A DNA stretch of 44,383 bases, from contig JANDLU010000022.1 of assembly GCA_024330215.1 (NCBI GenBank), positions 1 through 44,383 on the forward strand, read 5' to 3'. Source of the stretch: Candidatus Gaiellasilicea maunaloa (GTDB lineage Bacteria; Actinomycetota; Thermoleophilia; Gaiellales; Gaiellaceae). The notes beneath the pieces are model-generated. The model did not search any database. It had not been told where the DNA came from and saw only the letters and a program-made list of their open reading frames with translations. Shown here piece by piece: positions 22,335-30,254 of the stretch (position 1 is the first letter of the stretch; the number at the start of each line of letters is the position of its first letter). The translations under genes and the position numbers were made by a program.

Positions 22335-23762
22335 ATGACCATGAGCGCCCAGATGCGCAGGCTCGGCAAGCACTCGGCGATCTACGGGCTCGGCGGAATC
22401 GTCTCGCGCGTGATCGCCGTCTTCCTGCTCCCGCTCTACACGCGCTATCTGGAACCGTCCGACTTCGGCGCGGTCGGCCTCCTCGTCGGGCTCTCGGCCG
22501 TGCTCGTGACCATCCTCCGCGCCGGGATCTCGAGCGCGTTCTTCCGCTTCTACTTCGACGCGAAGGACAGCGCCGAGCGGCTACTCGTGCTCCGGACCTC
22601 GTTCTGGTTCACGATGGCGAGCGCGACTGCAGGACTGGCGGCGGGGTTGCTGCTCGCGGAGCCGCTCGCCGACCTCCTCTTGCTCGACGATGCGAACCTC
22701 GTCCGCGCCGCCTTCGTCGGGATCTGGGCGCAGATGAACTACGAGCAGCTGACCGCGCTCTTCCGGGTCGAGGAGCGGTCCGGCCTCTTCGTCGTCGCGA
22801 GCCTCGCCAACATCGCGATCACGATTGCGACGACGCTCGTGCTCGTCGTCGGCTACGACCAGGGCGCGCTCGGCGTGATCGTCGGCAACTTCATCGGCAC
22901 GCTCGTCGTCTACCTCGCGCTTCTCGGCTTCCGGCGAGCCCAGCTCGGCCTCCAGCTCTCGCGGCCGCTGCTGCGCGAGATGAACCGCTTCGGCGTCCCG
23001 CTCGTTCCCTCGGCGCTCGCGTTGATCGCGCTCAGCTTCGGCGACCGCTTCTTCCTGAACGAGCTCGTCGGCGCGGCCGAGGTCGGGCGCTACGAACTCG
23101 GCGTCCGGATCGCCTCGGCGATGGTGCTCTTGATCACCGCCTTCCGCACTGCCTGGCCCGCGTTCGCGTACTCGATCGAGGACGACGACGAGGCGAAACG
23201 GACGTATGCCTTTGTCCTCACCTACCTCGTCGCCGCAGCGTCGTGGCTCGCACTCGCGCTCGGACTTCTCTCGCCCTGGCTCGTGCGCCTGCTGGCGACG
23301 CCGGAGTACTACGAGGGGGGCCGGGTCGTGGCGCTGCTCGCGTTCGGCAGCGTCGCGTACGCCGGCTACATCGTGATGGCGATCGGGGTCGGGCGGGCGA
23401 AGCGAACGAAGTTCAACTGGGCGATCACGGGCGCGGCGGCAGCGCTCAGCGTCGTCCTCAACGTCCTGCTCGTACCGCGCTACGAGCTGATCGGCTCCGG
23501 GATCGCCGCGGCGAGCGCCTACGCGGCGATGTTTCTCGGCATGTGCTGGTACGCGCAGCGCGTCTTCCCGACCCCGTATCAGTGGCGGCGCGTCGCGACG
23601 GCGGCCGGAGGCGCGGTCGCGCTAACCGTGCTCGGCAAGCTCCTCGACGTGCCGCTCGCCGTCGCGCTCGCGCTCGTTGCTGCCTATCCGCTCGTCCTGC
23701 TCCTGCTCGGCTTCACCCTGCCGGCCGAGCGGGCCCGCCTGCGACGGCTCGTTCCGCGCTAG
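22335..23762 (+). CDS. Wzx-like polysaccharide flippase (MATE/MOP superfamily)
   Basis: A 475-residue protein with about 14 membrane helices, starting MTMSAQMRRLGKHSAIYGLGGIVSRVIAVFLLPLYTRYLEPSDFGAVG, the classic start of the polysaccharide-biosynthesis (RfbX/Wzx) family. MNRFGVPLVPSALALIALSFGDRFFL is the second conserved block. It would move undecaprenyl-linked glycan units outward across the inner membrane. A second ATG at 22341 is possible. No ribosome-binding site or TANNNT is obvious; the upstream sequence is the MITE-like element. It converges on the ZIP gene with a 4-bp stop overlap. Confidence 0.9.
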   Translation: MTMSAQMRRLGKHSAIYGLGGIVSRVIAVFLLPLYTRYLEPSDFGAVGLLVGLSAVLVTILRAGISSAFFRFYFDAKDSAERLLVLRTSFWFTMASATAGLAAGLLLAEPLADLLLLDDANLVRAAFVGIWAQMNYEQLTALFRVEERSGLFVVASLANIAITIATTLVLVVGYDQGALGVIVGNFIGTLVVYLALLGFRRAQLGLQLSRPLLREMNRFGVPLVPSALALIALSFGDRFFLNELVGAAEVGRYELGVRIASAMVLLITAFRTAWPAFAYSIEDDDEAKRTYAFVLTYLVAAASWLALALGLLSPWLVRLLATPEYYEGGRVVALLAFGSVAYAGYIVMAIGVGRAKRTKFNWAITGAAAALSVVLNVLLVPRYELIGSGIAAASAYAAMFLGMCWYAQRVFPTPYQWRRVATAAGGAVALTVLGKLLDVPLAVALALVAAYPLVLLLLGFTLPAERARLRRLVPR

Positions 23763-24958
23763 CCGGCGATCAGGCCCGTCGCGTACATGATCGCGATCCC
23801 GGCGAGGAAACCGCCGATCGCCCAGCCGGAGCGGATTCCGGCCGGATCGCGACGCAGGACGTAGCGGCCGACCTCGACGACGACCTCGAACGCGGCTCCG
23901 GCCGCCGCCCCGAAGAAGAGCACCGCCAGCACGTCGTTCGCGACGAAGCCGCCGATCCAGGCGCCGAGGATTGCGGGCCCGCCCGCGACGGCGGTGAGGA
24001 GCGCGAGCCGCCGCCAGGAGAGCGTCGCGCCCTCGTCGGCTGCGGGAGCGGCGATCCCGAGGCCTTCGGTGATGTTGTGAACCATGAAGCCGACGATCAG
24101 GAACGAGCCGAGCGTGAGCTGTCCGAATGCGAACGAGGTTCCGATCGCGAGCCCCTCGCCGAGGTTGTGGACGCCGATTCCGATCGCGACGAGTAACGCC
24201 AGCGCGGCCCCACTGACGACGCCACCGCTGCCGGACGCCGAGAAGCGCGACGAGAGGAAGGTCATCGTCAGGTAGCTGAGGGCGACGCCGAGCAGCACGA
24301 GTCCCGGGCCGCCGAACGCGCCGGGCACAGCCGCCTGGAGCGCGAACGCCTCGAACAGCGCCTCGACGCCGAGAAACGAGAGCAGGCCGGCGGTCAGGGC
24401 CATGAACGCCGTCAGCCACTCCTGGCGCACACGCCGGAGCGACGGCAGCCAGAGGAGCCCGAGCCCGACCGGGAGGACGCCGACGAGGAAGCCGATGATC
24501 GCGTAGCCGAGCACGGAGGAGCCGGTCAGCCCGGGTGTCTCGACCGCGGCGGGGATCTCCTCGATCGTCTCGATCCCGGTCGAGCTCGTCACACCCACGG
24601 TGATCGGGTCGTCCTCGACCCACTCGTACGGAATCACGATCGTGCTCGAGCGAAGGCGGCCGAGCGTTGCCGAGCCGTCGACCGCGAACGGGACGATTGC
24701 GTCGTCGACCGTCACGGAGGCGATCGTCAGATCGTTCGTCTGGGGGTTCGTCACGCGCACGCGGATCTCGCCCGGCTCGAACTCGACGCGGCGGACGTCG
24801 AACGCGTCGGCCTGTGGCGGGTTCTTCCCGATCAGGTCGACGAGCGACGAGCCGGCGGTGACGAACGCCCCGACTGCGACCGCCAGGAGGACGATCGGCA
24901 GGAGCGCCCACAGGCGCCAGCTCAAGTCGCCGCGGCCTTTCGCCGCCCGAGCCTCCAT
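23759..24958 (-). CDS. ZIP-family metal transporter with an extracytoplasmic N-terminal domain
   Basis: A 399-residue ZIP (ZupT-like) transporter for divalent metals. One N-terminal helix is followed by about 110 beta-rich residues (IRVRVTNPQTNDLTIASVTVDDAIVPF), then about eight membrane segments. Metal-site motifs are HNLGEGLAIG and HNITEGLGIA. The extra N-terminal domain is not part of ordinary ZIPs and could bind metal or the neighbouring oxidase. It overlaps the multicopper oxidase stop by one base (TGATG), so it is in the operon controlled by the DtxR-like boxes at 25942. Confidence 0.88.
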   Translation of the reverse strand: MEARAAKGRGDLSWRLWALLPIVLLAVAVGAFVTAGSSLVDLIGKNPPQADAFDVRRVEFEPGEIRVRVTNPQTNDLTIASVTVDDAIVPFAVDGSATLGRLRSSTIVIPYEWVEDDPITVGVTSSTGIETIEEIPAAVETPGLTGSSVLGYAIIGFLVGVLPVGLGLLWLPSLRRVRQEWLTAFMALTAGLLSFLGVEALFEAFALQAAVPGAFGGPGLVLLGVALSYLTMTFLSSRFSASGSGGVVSGAALALLVAIGIGVHNLGEGLAIGTSFAFGQLTLGSFLIVGFMVHNITEGLGIAAPAADEGATLSWRRLALLTAVAGGPAILGAWIGGFVANDVLAVLFFGAAAGAAFEVVVEVGRYVLRRDPAGIRSGWAIGGFLAGIAIMYATGLIAG

Positions 24959-25950
24959 CACGGAACCACGTTGAAGAAGCCCATCCAGCCGAGCTCGGTG
25001 AACTCCGACTGATGCGCGTGGAACATGTGCAGGCCGGTGTGCGCGAAGTCGATCTCGAGCACGCCGCGCTGGCCCTGGCACTGCATCACGGTGTCGGTGT
25101 ACTCCCAGTTCGCGCCCGTGCCGGTCGGCTGGTAGCGGAAGAAGTCGGCGTGGAGGTGGAACGAGTTGATCAAGTCGAACTCGGTGAGGTTGACCAGGTA
25201 GACCCGCACGAGCTGGGAGCGCTTGACGACGATCGGGTACTTCGCGTAGTAGAAGCTGCGGCCGTTGACGGTGTAGAAGTTGTTGCCGCCGTCGGCGTCG
25301 GTGTCGTAGCCGTTCATCACCATCACGAGCTCCTGCGCGGGCGGGCGCGGCTCCTTCGGGTCGATGATGAAGGCGCCGTAGAGCCCCTTGTGGATGTGCT
25401 TCTTGAGCGGGGTCGAGTGGCAGTGGTAGAGCTGGAGGCCGTCAGGCGTCGCGGGGAACTCGTAGGTGAGCTCGCCGCCGGAGGGAACGATCTCGAAGAC
25501 GCCGTCCATGTTCGTCGGATGGATCCCGTGGAAGTGGATCGTGTGCGGATGCGAGCCCTGGTTGACGAATCGCACGCGGAGGATGTCGTCCTCGGTCGCT
25601 CGGATCACCGGCCCTGGGATCGTGCCGTTGTACGTCCACGCGGGAAAGAACACGCCCGGAGCGATCTCGATGTCCTTGTCGATCGCGCGCAGCGTGTACT
25701 CGCGGAGGCGGCCAGGCTCGTGCGGCAGAGGTGGTGGCGGATAGAGCAGCGCGTCGAGGTCGTTGGGGCCGCCGACCGCGGGCGCGTTCTCGCCGACCAT
25801 CGCGGCGTGGCCGAGCGAGCGATGGTTGTCGACGTGACCCTGGAGCTGACGCTCGGCCGCGTTTGCGTCGAGCGCGAGCTTCCCGATGATCGGTGCGGCG
25901 ACGAGCGGAGCGGCACCGGCGAGCAGTCTGCCGCGAGTGAGTTTAGACAC
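24958..25950 (-). CDS. Two-domain multicopper oxidase
   Basis: A 330-residue exported copper oxidase. The hydrophobic N-terminus (LLAGAAPLVAAPIIGKLAL) looks like a signal or anchor, but there is no twin arginine. Domain 1 holds HTIHFHGIHP and a type 1 copper set, YHCHSTPLKKHIHKGLYG. Domain 2 holds SFHLHADFF and MFHAHQSEFTELGWMGFF, with no cysteine between the histidines. So type 1 copper appears only in domain 1, while the HxH pairs fit the trinuclear centre. Its substrate is unknown; the metal-responsive setting makes Mn(II), Fe(II) or Cu(I) oxidation plausible. The GTG start lies inside an operator. Confidence 0.87.
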   Translation of the reverse strand: MSKLTRGRLLAGAAPLVAAPIIGKLALDANAAERQLQGHVDNHRSLGHAAMVGENAPAVGGPNDLDALLYPPPPLPHEPGRLREYTLRAIDKDIEIAPGVFFPAWTYNGTIPGPVIRATEDDILRVRFVNQGSHPHTIHFHGIHPTNMDGVFEIVPSGGELTYEFPATPDGLQLYHCHSTPLKKHIHKGLYGAFIIDPKEPRPPAQELVMVMNGYDTDADGGNNFYTVNGRSFYYAKYPIVVKRSQLVRVYLVNLTEFDLINSFHLHADFFRYQPTGTGANWEYTDTVMQCQGQRGVLEIDFAHTGLHMFHAHQSEFTELGWMGFFNVVP

Positions 25951-25957
25951 GCCTAAA
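25942..25957. promoter_or_regulatory. DtxR/MntR-like box covering the multicopper oxidase start codon
   Basis: TTTAGACACGCCTAAA is palindromic at its ends and includes the GTG start (25950..25948). It closely matches the box at 30125 and the known TTTAGG-N-CCTAAA pattern of manganese- or iron-sensing DtxR-family repressors. A bound repressor would block both the start site and translation initiation. Confidence 0.7.
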
Positions 25958-25958
25958 T

Positions 25959-25986
25959 CCTATACGCGATTCTTAGGCTTGTCTAA
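25959..25986 (-). promoter_or_regulatory. Promoter and second DtxR-like box of the multicopper oxidase-ZIP unit
   Basis: On the minus strand TTAGAC (25986..25981) and TATAGG (25964..25959) are 16 nt apart, with the -10 8 nt before the GTG. TTAGGCTTGTCTAA (25973-25986) overlaps the -35 and is a second, slightly weaker copy of the box. Confidence 0.6.
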
Positions 25987-25998
25987 TTCTGGAGCGGC

Positions 25999-27108
25999 TC
26001 AGCGCGAGACCGCGTCCGCGGCGAGGGTGCGACCCGCATCCGTCAGCTCGAGCGAGCCGACTCGCTCCACCACGAGCCCGCGACGCTCCGCGCCTCGGAC
26101 GATCCGCTCGGCGAAGTCCGCCTCCCAGCGCAGATGCCCGTGCAGGTGCTCGACGCGGCTTTCGACCTCGGCCTCCGGCTTGCCCTCGTGGTTCGCCAGG
26201 TGGATCGCGAGCATCGTCTGGGCGAACTCGAGCCGCTGGCGCGCACGCCGGCGGGCGGCCGCGACAAGCCCACGCTCGGGCGCGAGTAGCCAGCCGAGCA
26301 CGAAGAAGACGCCGGTCATCGACGCCATCGAGCCGGCGATCGAGGCGTCGAGGAAGTACGCGAGCCAGTAGCCGGCGATCCCGCTCGCGGCGCCGATCGC
26401 CGCGGCCAGGGCAAGCAGCCTCGGCAGGCTGTCGGTGAGCAGGTAGGCCGTCGCCGGCGGGGCGATCATCAGCGCGACGACGAGGATCGAGCCCACAGCG
26501 TCGAACGCGCCGACGGCGGTCAGCGAGACGAGGCTCATCAACCCGTACTGGACGAGCGCGGGCGTGAAGCCGAGCGCCACCGCGAGCGCCGGGTCGAAGG
26601 TCGAGAGCTTCAGCTCCTTCCAGAAGACCGCGATCGCCGCCACGTTGAGCCCGAGGACGATGCTCATCACGACGAGCGAGACGGGGCCGAAGTCCCAGCC
26701 CCAGAAGACGAGGCGGTCGAACGGCGCGAACGCGAGCTCACCGAGCAGGACCGCGTCGATATCGAGGTGGACGCCGTCGGCATAGCGCGAGATCAGGATC
26801 ACGCCGATCGAGAAGAGCGCGGGGAAGACGAGTCCGATCGCGGCGTCCTCGCGCACGAGGCCGGTGCGCTCGAGCGTCGAGACGAGCACGACGGTGAGGA
26901 GGCCCACGGCCGCTGCTCCCACGAGAAGAAGCGGCGAGGTGACGTCCCCGGTGACGAAGAAGCCGAGCACGATCCCGAGCAGGATCGAGTGGCTGATCGC
27001 GTCGCTCACGAGCGCGAGCCGCCGCAGGACGAGGAACGTCCCGGGAAGTGCGCAGGCCACCGCGACGACGACCGCGATGAGCTGGATCTCGATCTGGCCC
27101 GAGGTCAC
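25999..27108 (-). CDS. ABC-3 type metal permease with C-terminal winged-helix domain (second permease)
   Basis: A 369-residue permease of the ZnuB/MntC/TroC family. About nine membrane segments include RRLALVSDAISHSILLGIVLG and DAVGSILVVALMIAPPATAYLL, conserved in metal ABC importers. From about residue 285 a soluble tail of about 85 residues ends AERRGLVVERVGSLELTDAGRTLAADAV, a winged-helix pattern like DtxR-type regulators. Such permease-regulator fusions are known from chlamydial YtgCR. GTG at 27108 overlaps the first permease's stop (GTGA). It is the last gene of the importer unit before the oxidase promoter. Confidence 0.85.
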   Translation of the reverse strand: MTSGQIEIQLIAVVVAVACALPGTFLVLRRLALVSDAISHSILLGIVLGFFVTGDVTSPLLLVGAAAVGLLTVVLVSTLERTGLVREDAAIGLVFPALFSIGVILISRYADGVHLDIDAVLLGELAFAPFDRLVFWGWDFGPVSLVVMSIVLGLNVAAIAVFWKELKLSTFDPALAVALGFTPALVQYGLMSLVSLTAVGAFDAVGSILVVALMIAPPATAYLLTDSLPRLLALAAAIGAASGIAGYWLAYFLDASIAGSMASMTGVFFVLGWLLAPERGLVAAARRRARQRLEFAQTMLAIHLANHEGKPEAEVESRVEHLHGHLRWEADFAERIVRGAERRGLVVERVGSLELTDAGRTLAADAVSR

Positions 27109-28214
27109 CTGGACTCCCGTCCCGCCGCCTCGGCGCGGCCGCGATCGGTCAGCGCCCACTCGTCGCCGACCCGGCGGACGAGCCCCTGCTGCTCGAGCTC
27201 GGCGAGGCTTCGCTCGGCGCCGCCGGACATGACGGCGAGCACGGCGGCCGAGTGCGCATGCGCCCCGTCGACGTGCTGCCGCTCGAGCGTCCAGAGATCC
27301 TCGAGCACTGCCGCGAGCCGCAGCCGGCGACGGTCGCGGCGGCCGCGGGCCTCCCGCCAAAGGAGCCCCCGGCGGGGCGCGAAGAGGAGCGAGACGAGCA
27401 CGATCGCGCTGGCACAGAGGACGATCGTCGGTCCCGTCGGCAGGCGCTCCGCCTCAGCCGAGACGACCGCGCCGATCACGCCCGCCGCAGCACCGAAGAG
27501 CCCGGCGACGAGCGCGACGAGTCCGAGTCGATCGGTCCACTGGCGGGCGGCCGCCGCCGGCGCGATCACCATCGCCGCCATCAGCACGACGCCGACGGTC
27601 TGGAGACCGATCACGATCGCAGTCACGAGCAGCGAGGTCAGGAGCACGTCGAGCGCGCGCATCGGGAAGCCGAGGCTCTGGCCGAAGTCCGGGTCGAACG
27701 AGAGCAGCTTCAGCTCCTTCCAGACGAGCAGCATCGCCGCGAGCGCGACGGCCCCCAGCACGGCCTGGGTGACGAGGTCGCGACGCAGCAACGCGGCGGC
27801 CTGCCCGAAGAGGAAACGGTCGAGGCCCGCCTGCGTAGCGTCGGGCCGGCGCTGGATGAACGTCAGCAGCACGAGTCCGAAGCCGAAGAAGACGGAGAGC
27901 ACGATTCCGAGGGCGCTGTCGTACTTGATCCGCGTCGTGCGGGTGACTCCCATCACGACGAGCGTCCCGACGAAGCCGGCGAGGGCCGCTCCGACGACGA
28001 GCGCGAGCGGCGCCTTGCTCCCGGTCAGGAGGAACGCGAGCGCGACGCCCGGCAGCGCGGCGTGCGAGATCGCATCGCCGAGCAGGCTCTGGCGTCGCAG
28101 CACCGCGAAGGTTCCGAGCGCGCCGCTCGTGATCCCAAGTGCGGCCGAGCCGAGCGCCACTGTCCGCAGCGTGTAGTCGGAGAAGAGCCCAATCGCGAGC
28201 AGATCACCGCTCAT
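27105..28214 (-). CDS. ABC-3 type metal permease with C-terminal winged-helix domain (first permease)
   Basis: A 369-residue paralogue of the other permease. VLRRQSLLGDAISHAALPGVALAFL and GVVLMAAMVIAPAAAARQWTD are the family blocks. After the last helix (near residue 275) comes a basic linker and a tail with LAELEQQGLVRRVGDEWALTDRGRAEA, again a winged-helix pattern. The two permeases would form the membrane channel of a Mn/Zn/Fe ABC importer with the ATPase at 28476. ATG at 28214; GAAGG lies 7 nt upstream, just after the REP-like pair that separates it from the ATPase gene. Confidence 0.86.
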   Translation of the reverse strand: MSGDLLAIGLFSDYTLRTVALGSAALGITSGALGTFAVLRRQSLLGDAISHAALPGVALAFLLTGSKAPLALVVGAALAGFVGTLVVMGVTRTTRIKYDSALGIVLSVFFGFGLVLLTFIQRRPDATQAGLDRFLFGQAAALLRRDLVTQAVLGAVALAAMLLVWKELKLLSFDPDFGQSLGFPMRALDVLLTSLLVTAIVIGLQTVGVVLMAAMVIAPAAAARQWTDRLGLVALVAGLFGAAAGVIGAVVSAEAERLPTGPTIVLCASAIVLVSLLFAPRRGLLWREARGRRDRRRLRLAAVLEDLWTLERQHVDGAHAHSAAVLAVMSGGAERSLAELEQQGLVRRVGDEWALTDRGRAEAAGRESR

Positions 28215-28245
28215 AGTCCAACCTTCGGCCGGGCCTCGCGAACGA

Positions 28246-28404
28246 ACCGTCCGCTGTGGCCGTGTCCGGGGTCAAAGCCCGGACGTGTCCCTCGGCGACG
28301 GGATTCCGCACCGGATCCAGCGCTCTGCGGTTGAATGTTCGATGTGACGTGTCTCGAGAGGCCGTGTCCGGGCTTTGACCCCGGGCATGTCTCACGTGGA
28401 CGGT
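28246..28404. repeat. Inverted pair of REP-like hairpins inside the metal-importer operon
   Basis: Left half: ACCGTCC (28246-28252), 9 nt, GTGTCC, core GGGGTCAAAGCCCGG to 28282. Right half is the inverse, with core 28367-28385 and GGACGGT at 28398-28404. Both halves match the element at 18372 in order and spacing. About 80 bp of unrelated sequence separates the hairpins. A weaker imperfect hairpin follows at 28407-28459 toward the ATPase gene. Nothing else is seen in this 261-bp gap. Confidence 0.75.
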
Positions 28405-28475
28405 GGGCGCGCAACCCTGGCGCGTGAACGAGGAACGCGCGCGCGTACCAGGTTGGCGCAAGGCGTTTCACTCGT

Positions 28476-29210
28476 CTAGGCGCCATTGCGCCCGAAGAGC
28501 GCCGCTCTGCCTCCGTACGTACGGCGCAGATTCTCCTCTGTGAAGACCTCGTCGACCGCGCCGCTCGCGATCCGCCGCACGTTCAGGAGCGTCACCTCGT
28601 CGAAGTACTCGGGCACGGTCTGGAGGTCGTGATGGACGGCGACGACCGTCTTACCCTGCTCCCGCAGGGCCCGGAGCAGCTCGACGATCGCCTTCTCGGT
28701 AGTGGCGTCGACGCCCTGGAACGGCTCGTCCATGAAGTAGACCTCCGCGTGCTGGACGAGTGCGCGCGCGAGGAAGACCCGCTGCTGCTGCCCGCCCGAG
28801 AGCTGGCTGATCTGGCGGCCGGCGAGGTCGGCCATCCCGACCTGCGCGAGCGCCTCTCGTGCGGCCTCCCGATCGACCTTCCCCGGCCGGCGAACCCAGC
28901 CGATCCGTCCGTAGCGCCCCATCAGGACGACGTCGAGCACGCTCGTCGGGAAGTCCCAGTCGACGCTGCCCCGCTGCGGCACGTAGGCGACGAGGCTCCG
29001 CTGGGCGGCATACGGCCGCCCATGGACGAGCGCTTGCCCTGCGGCCGGCTTGACGAGTCCGAGGACGGCCCGGATCAGCGTCGTCTTGCCGGCGCCGTTC
29101 GGGCCGACGATCGCCATCAGGACGCCCTTTCGCACCTCCAGGTCGACGTCCCAGAGCACGGGCTTCTCGCCGTAGGCGACCGTCATATCGGTCACCTCGA
29201 TTGCATTCAT
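28476..29210 (-). CDS. Metal (Mn/Zn-type) ABC importer ATP-binding protein
   Basis: A 244-residue ATPase of the MntB/ZnuC/TroB family. Walker A is [10 protein letters not shown], the signature [15 protein letters not shown] and Walker [13 protein letters not shown]. The family-typical [25 protein letters not shown] leans toward manganese-type members. ATG at 29210 overlaps the binding-protein stop (ATGA). The permeases follow only after a 261-bp gap filled by the repeat element, so read-through depends on that hairpin region. Confidence 0.92.
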   Translation of the reverse strand: MNAIEVTDMTVAYGEKPVLWDVDLEVRKGVLMAIVGPNGAGKTTLIRAVLGLVKPAAGQALVHGRPYAAQRSLVAYVPQRGSVDWDFPTSVLDVVLMGRYGRIGWVRRPGKVDREAAREALAQVGMADLAGRQISQLSGGQQQRVFLARALVQHAEVYFMDEPFQGVDATTEKAIVELLRALREQGKTVVAVHHDLQTVPEYFDEVTLLNVRRIASGAVDEVFTEENLRRTYGGRAALFGRNGA

Positions 29211-30133
29211 CCGAGCAGGCCTCCGACGATCGTGTCGACGTTGTGACGCACCATCCCGACGTACGTGCCCTCCGGCGTTCCAGGGCTCCCCATCGCGTCG
29301 GAGAAGAGGGAGCCCCCGATGCGGACGTTCCAGCCCCGGCTGCGAACGGCCTCCTGCACGGCCTCGATCGTGCGCGGGGAGACGGAGGACTCGACGAAGG
29401 CCGCGGGGATCCTGCGCTCCGCGATGAATCGTGCCAGCGACTGGACGTCGCCGGCGCCCGCCTCGGCCGCGGTCGAGATCCCCTGGAGCCCGCGCACCTC
29501 GAAACCGTAGGCGCGACCGAAGTAGTTGAAGGCGTCGTGGGCGGTGACGATCACGCGCTGCCTCGCGGGAACGCGGCGCGACTGCTCGGCGACGTAACGG
29601 TCGAGCGCTTCGAGCTCGGTGAGGTAGGAGGCGGCGTTCTCCCGGTAGAGCTCCGCGCTGCCGGGGTCGAGGGCCGCGAGCCGGTCGCGGATCTGCTCGA
29701 CCGCGAAGCTCCAGAGCTCCACGTCGAACCAGACGTGAGGGTCGAACTGGCCCTGGAACTGCGCCGGCGTCAACAACCGATCGCGCGGCATCGCGTCGGT
29801 GACGGCCTGCGTCGCGCGCTGACCGGAGATCCGCTCGAGGACGTCCGCCATCTTCGCCTCGAGATGAAGCCCGCCGAAGAAGATCACGTCTGAGCGCTCG
29901 AGCCGGCGAAGATCGCCCTCGCTCGCCTTGTAGAGGTGCGGGTCGACGCCGGGCCCCATCAGTCCCTCCACCTCCACTCGGTCGCCGCCGACCCGCTCGA
30001 CGGCGTCGGAGATCATCCCGATCGTTGCGACGACCTGGATCGTCTCGCCGTCGAGCGCCCGCTGCTCGCGCACCTCCACCGGGCCGCAGCCGGCGAGGAG
30101 AAGAAGGATGAGCGCGACGAGAAGTTTAGGCAC
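29207..30133 (-). CDS. Metal-binding lipoprotein of the ABC importer (cluster A-I/ZnuA-TroA type)
   Basis: A 308-residue extracellular lipoprotein. The signal [16 protein letters not shown] ends in the lipobox LAGC. Metal-ligand positions fit the family: [26 protein letters not shown], and the C-terminal TAHDAFNYF with an acidic ligand in VESSVSP. There is no His-rich zinc loop, which favours manganese or iron over zinc. The GTG start at 30133 lies inside a DtxR-like box and 7 nt after TAAGGT, so the message would be leaderless and the operon repressed when metal is plentiful. Confidence 0.9.
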   Translation of the reverse strand: MPKLLVALILLLLAGCGPVEVREQRALDGETIQVVATIGMISDAVERVGGDRVEVEGLMGPGVDPHLYKASEGDLRRLERSDVIFFGGLHLEAKMADVLERISGQRATQAVTDAMPRDRLLTPAQFQGQFDPHVWFDVELWSFAVEQIRDRLAALDPGSAELYRENAASYLTELEALDRYVAEQSRRVPARQRVIVTAHDAFNYFGRAYGFEVRGLQGISTAAEAGAGDVQSLARFIAERRIPAAFVESSVSPRTIEAVQEAVRSRGWNVRIGGSLFSDAMGSPGTPEGTYVGMVRHNVDTIVGGLLG

Positions 30134-30146
30134 GGCTAAAACCTTA
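30125..30146 (-). promoter_or_regulatory. DtxR/MntR-like box and -10 over the importer's start codon
   Basis: TTTAGGCACGGCTAAA (30125-30140) contains the GTG start (30133..30131), exactly as at the multicopper oxidase. TAAGGT (30146..30141) reads on the minus strand as -10, 7 nt before the GTG. No clear -35 is visible. Confidence 0.65.
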
Positions 30147-30254
30147 GCTGGATCCGAGGCGGCCGAACGGAGCCCGCAGATGGGTTGTGATCGAGGATCT
30201 CAGCCGCCGCAAGGTCGCGAGCGTTGGTGGATGCGGAATCCGGCGCGCTCCGGG

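Noticed and set aside
26767-28176. A 469-residue plus-strand frame over the metal permeases
   Set aside because: Antisense to two well-supported permeases, with low-complexity Ser/Arg/Thr content and no motif.
28407-28459. An imperfect hairpin after the metal ATPase gene
   Set aside because: It has two bulges and a 27-nt loop. It is too weak to call a terminator on its own.
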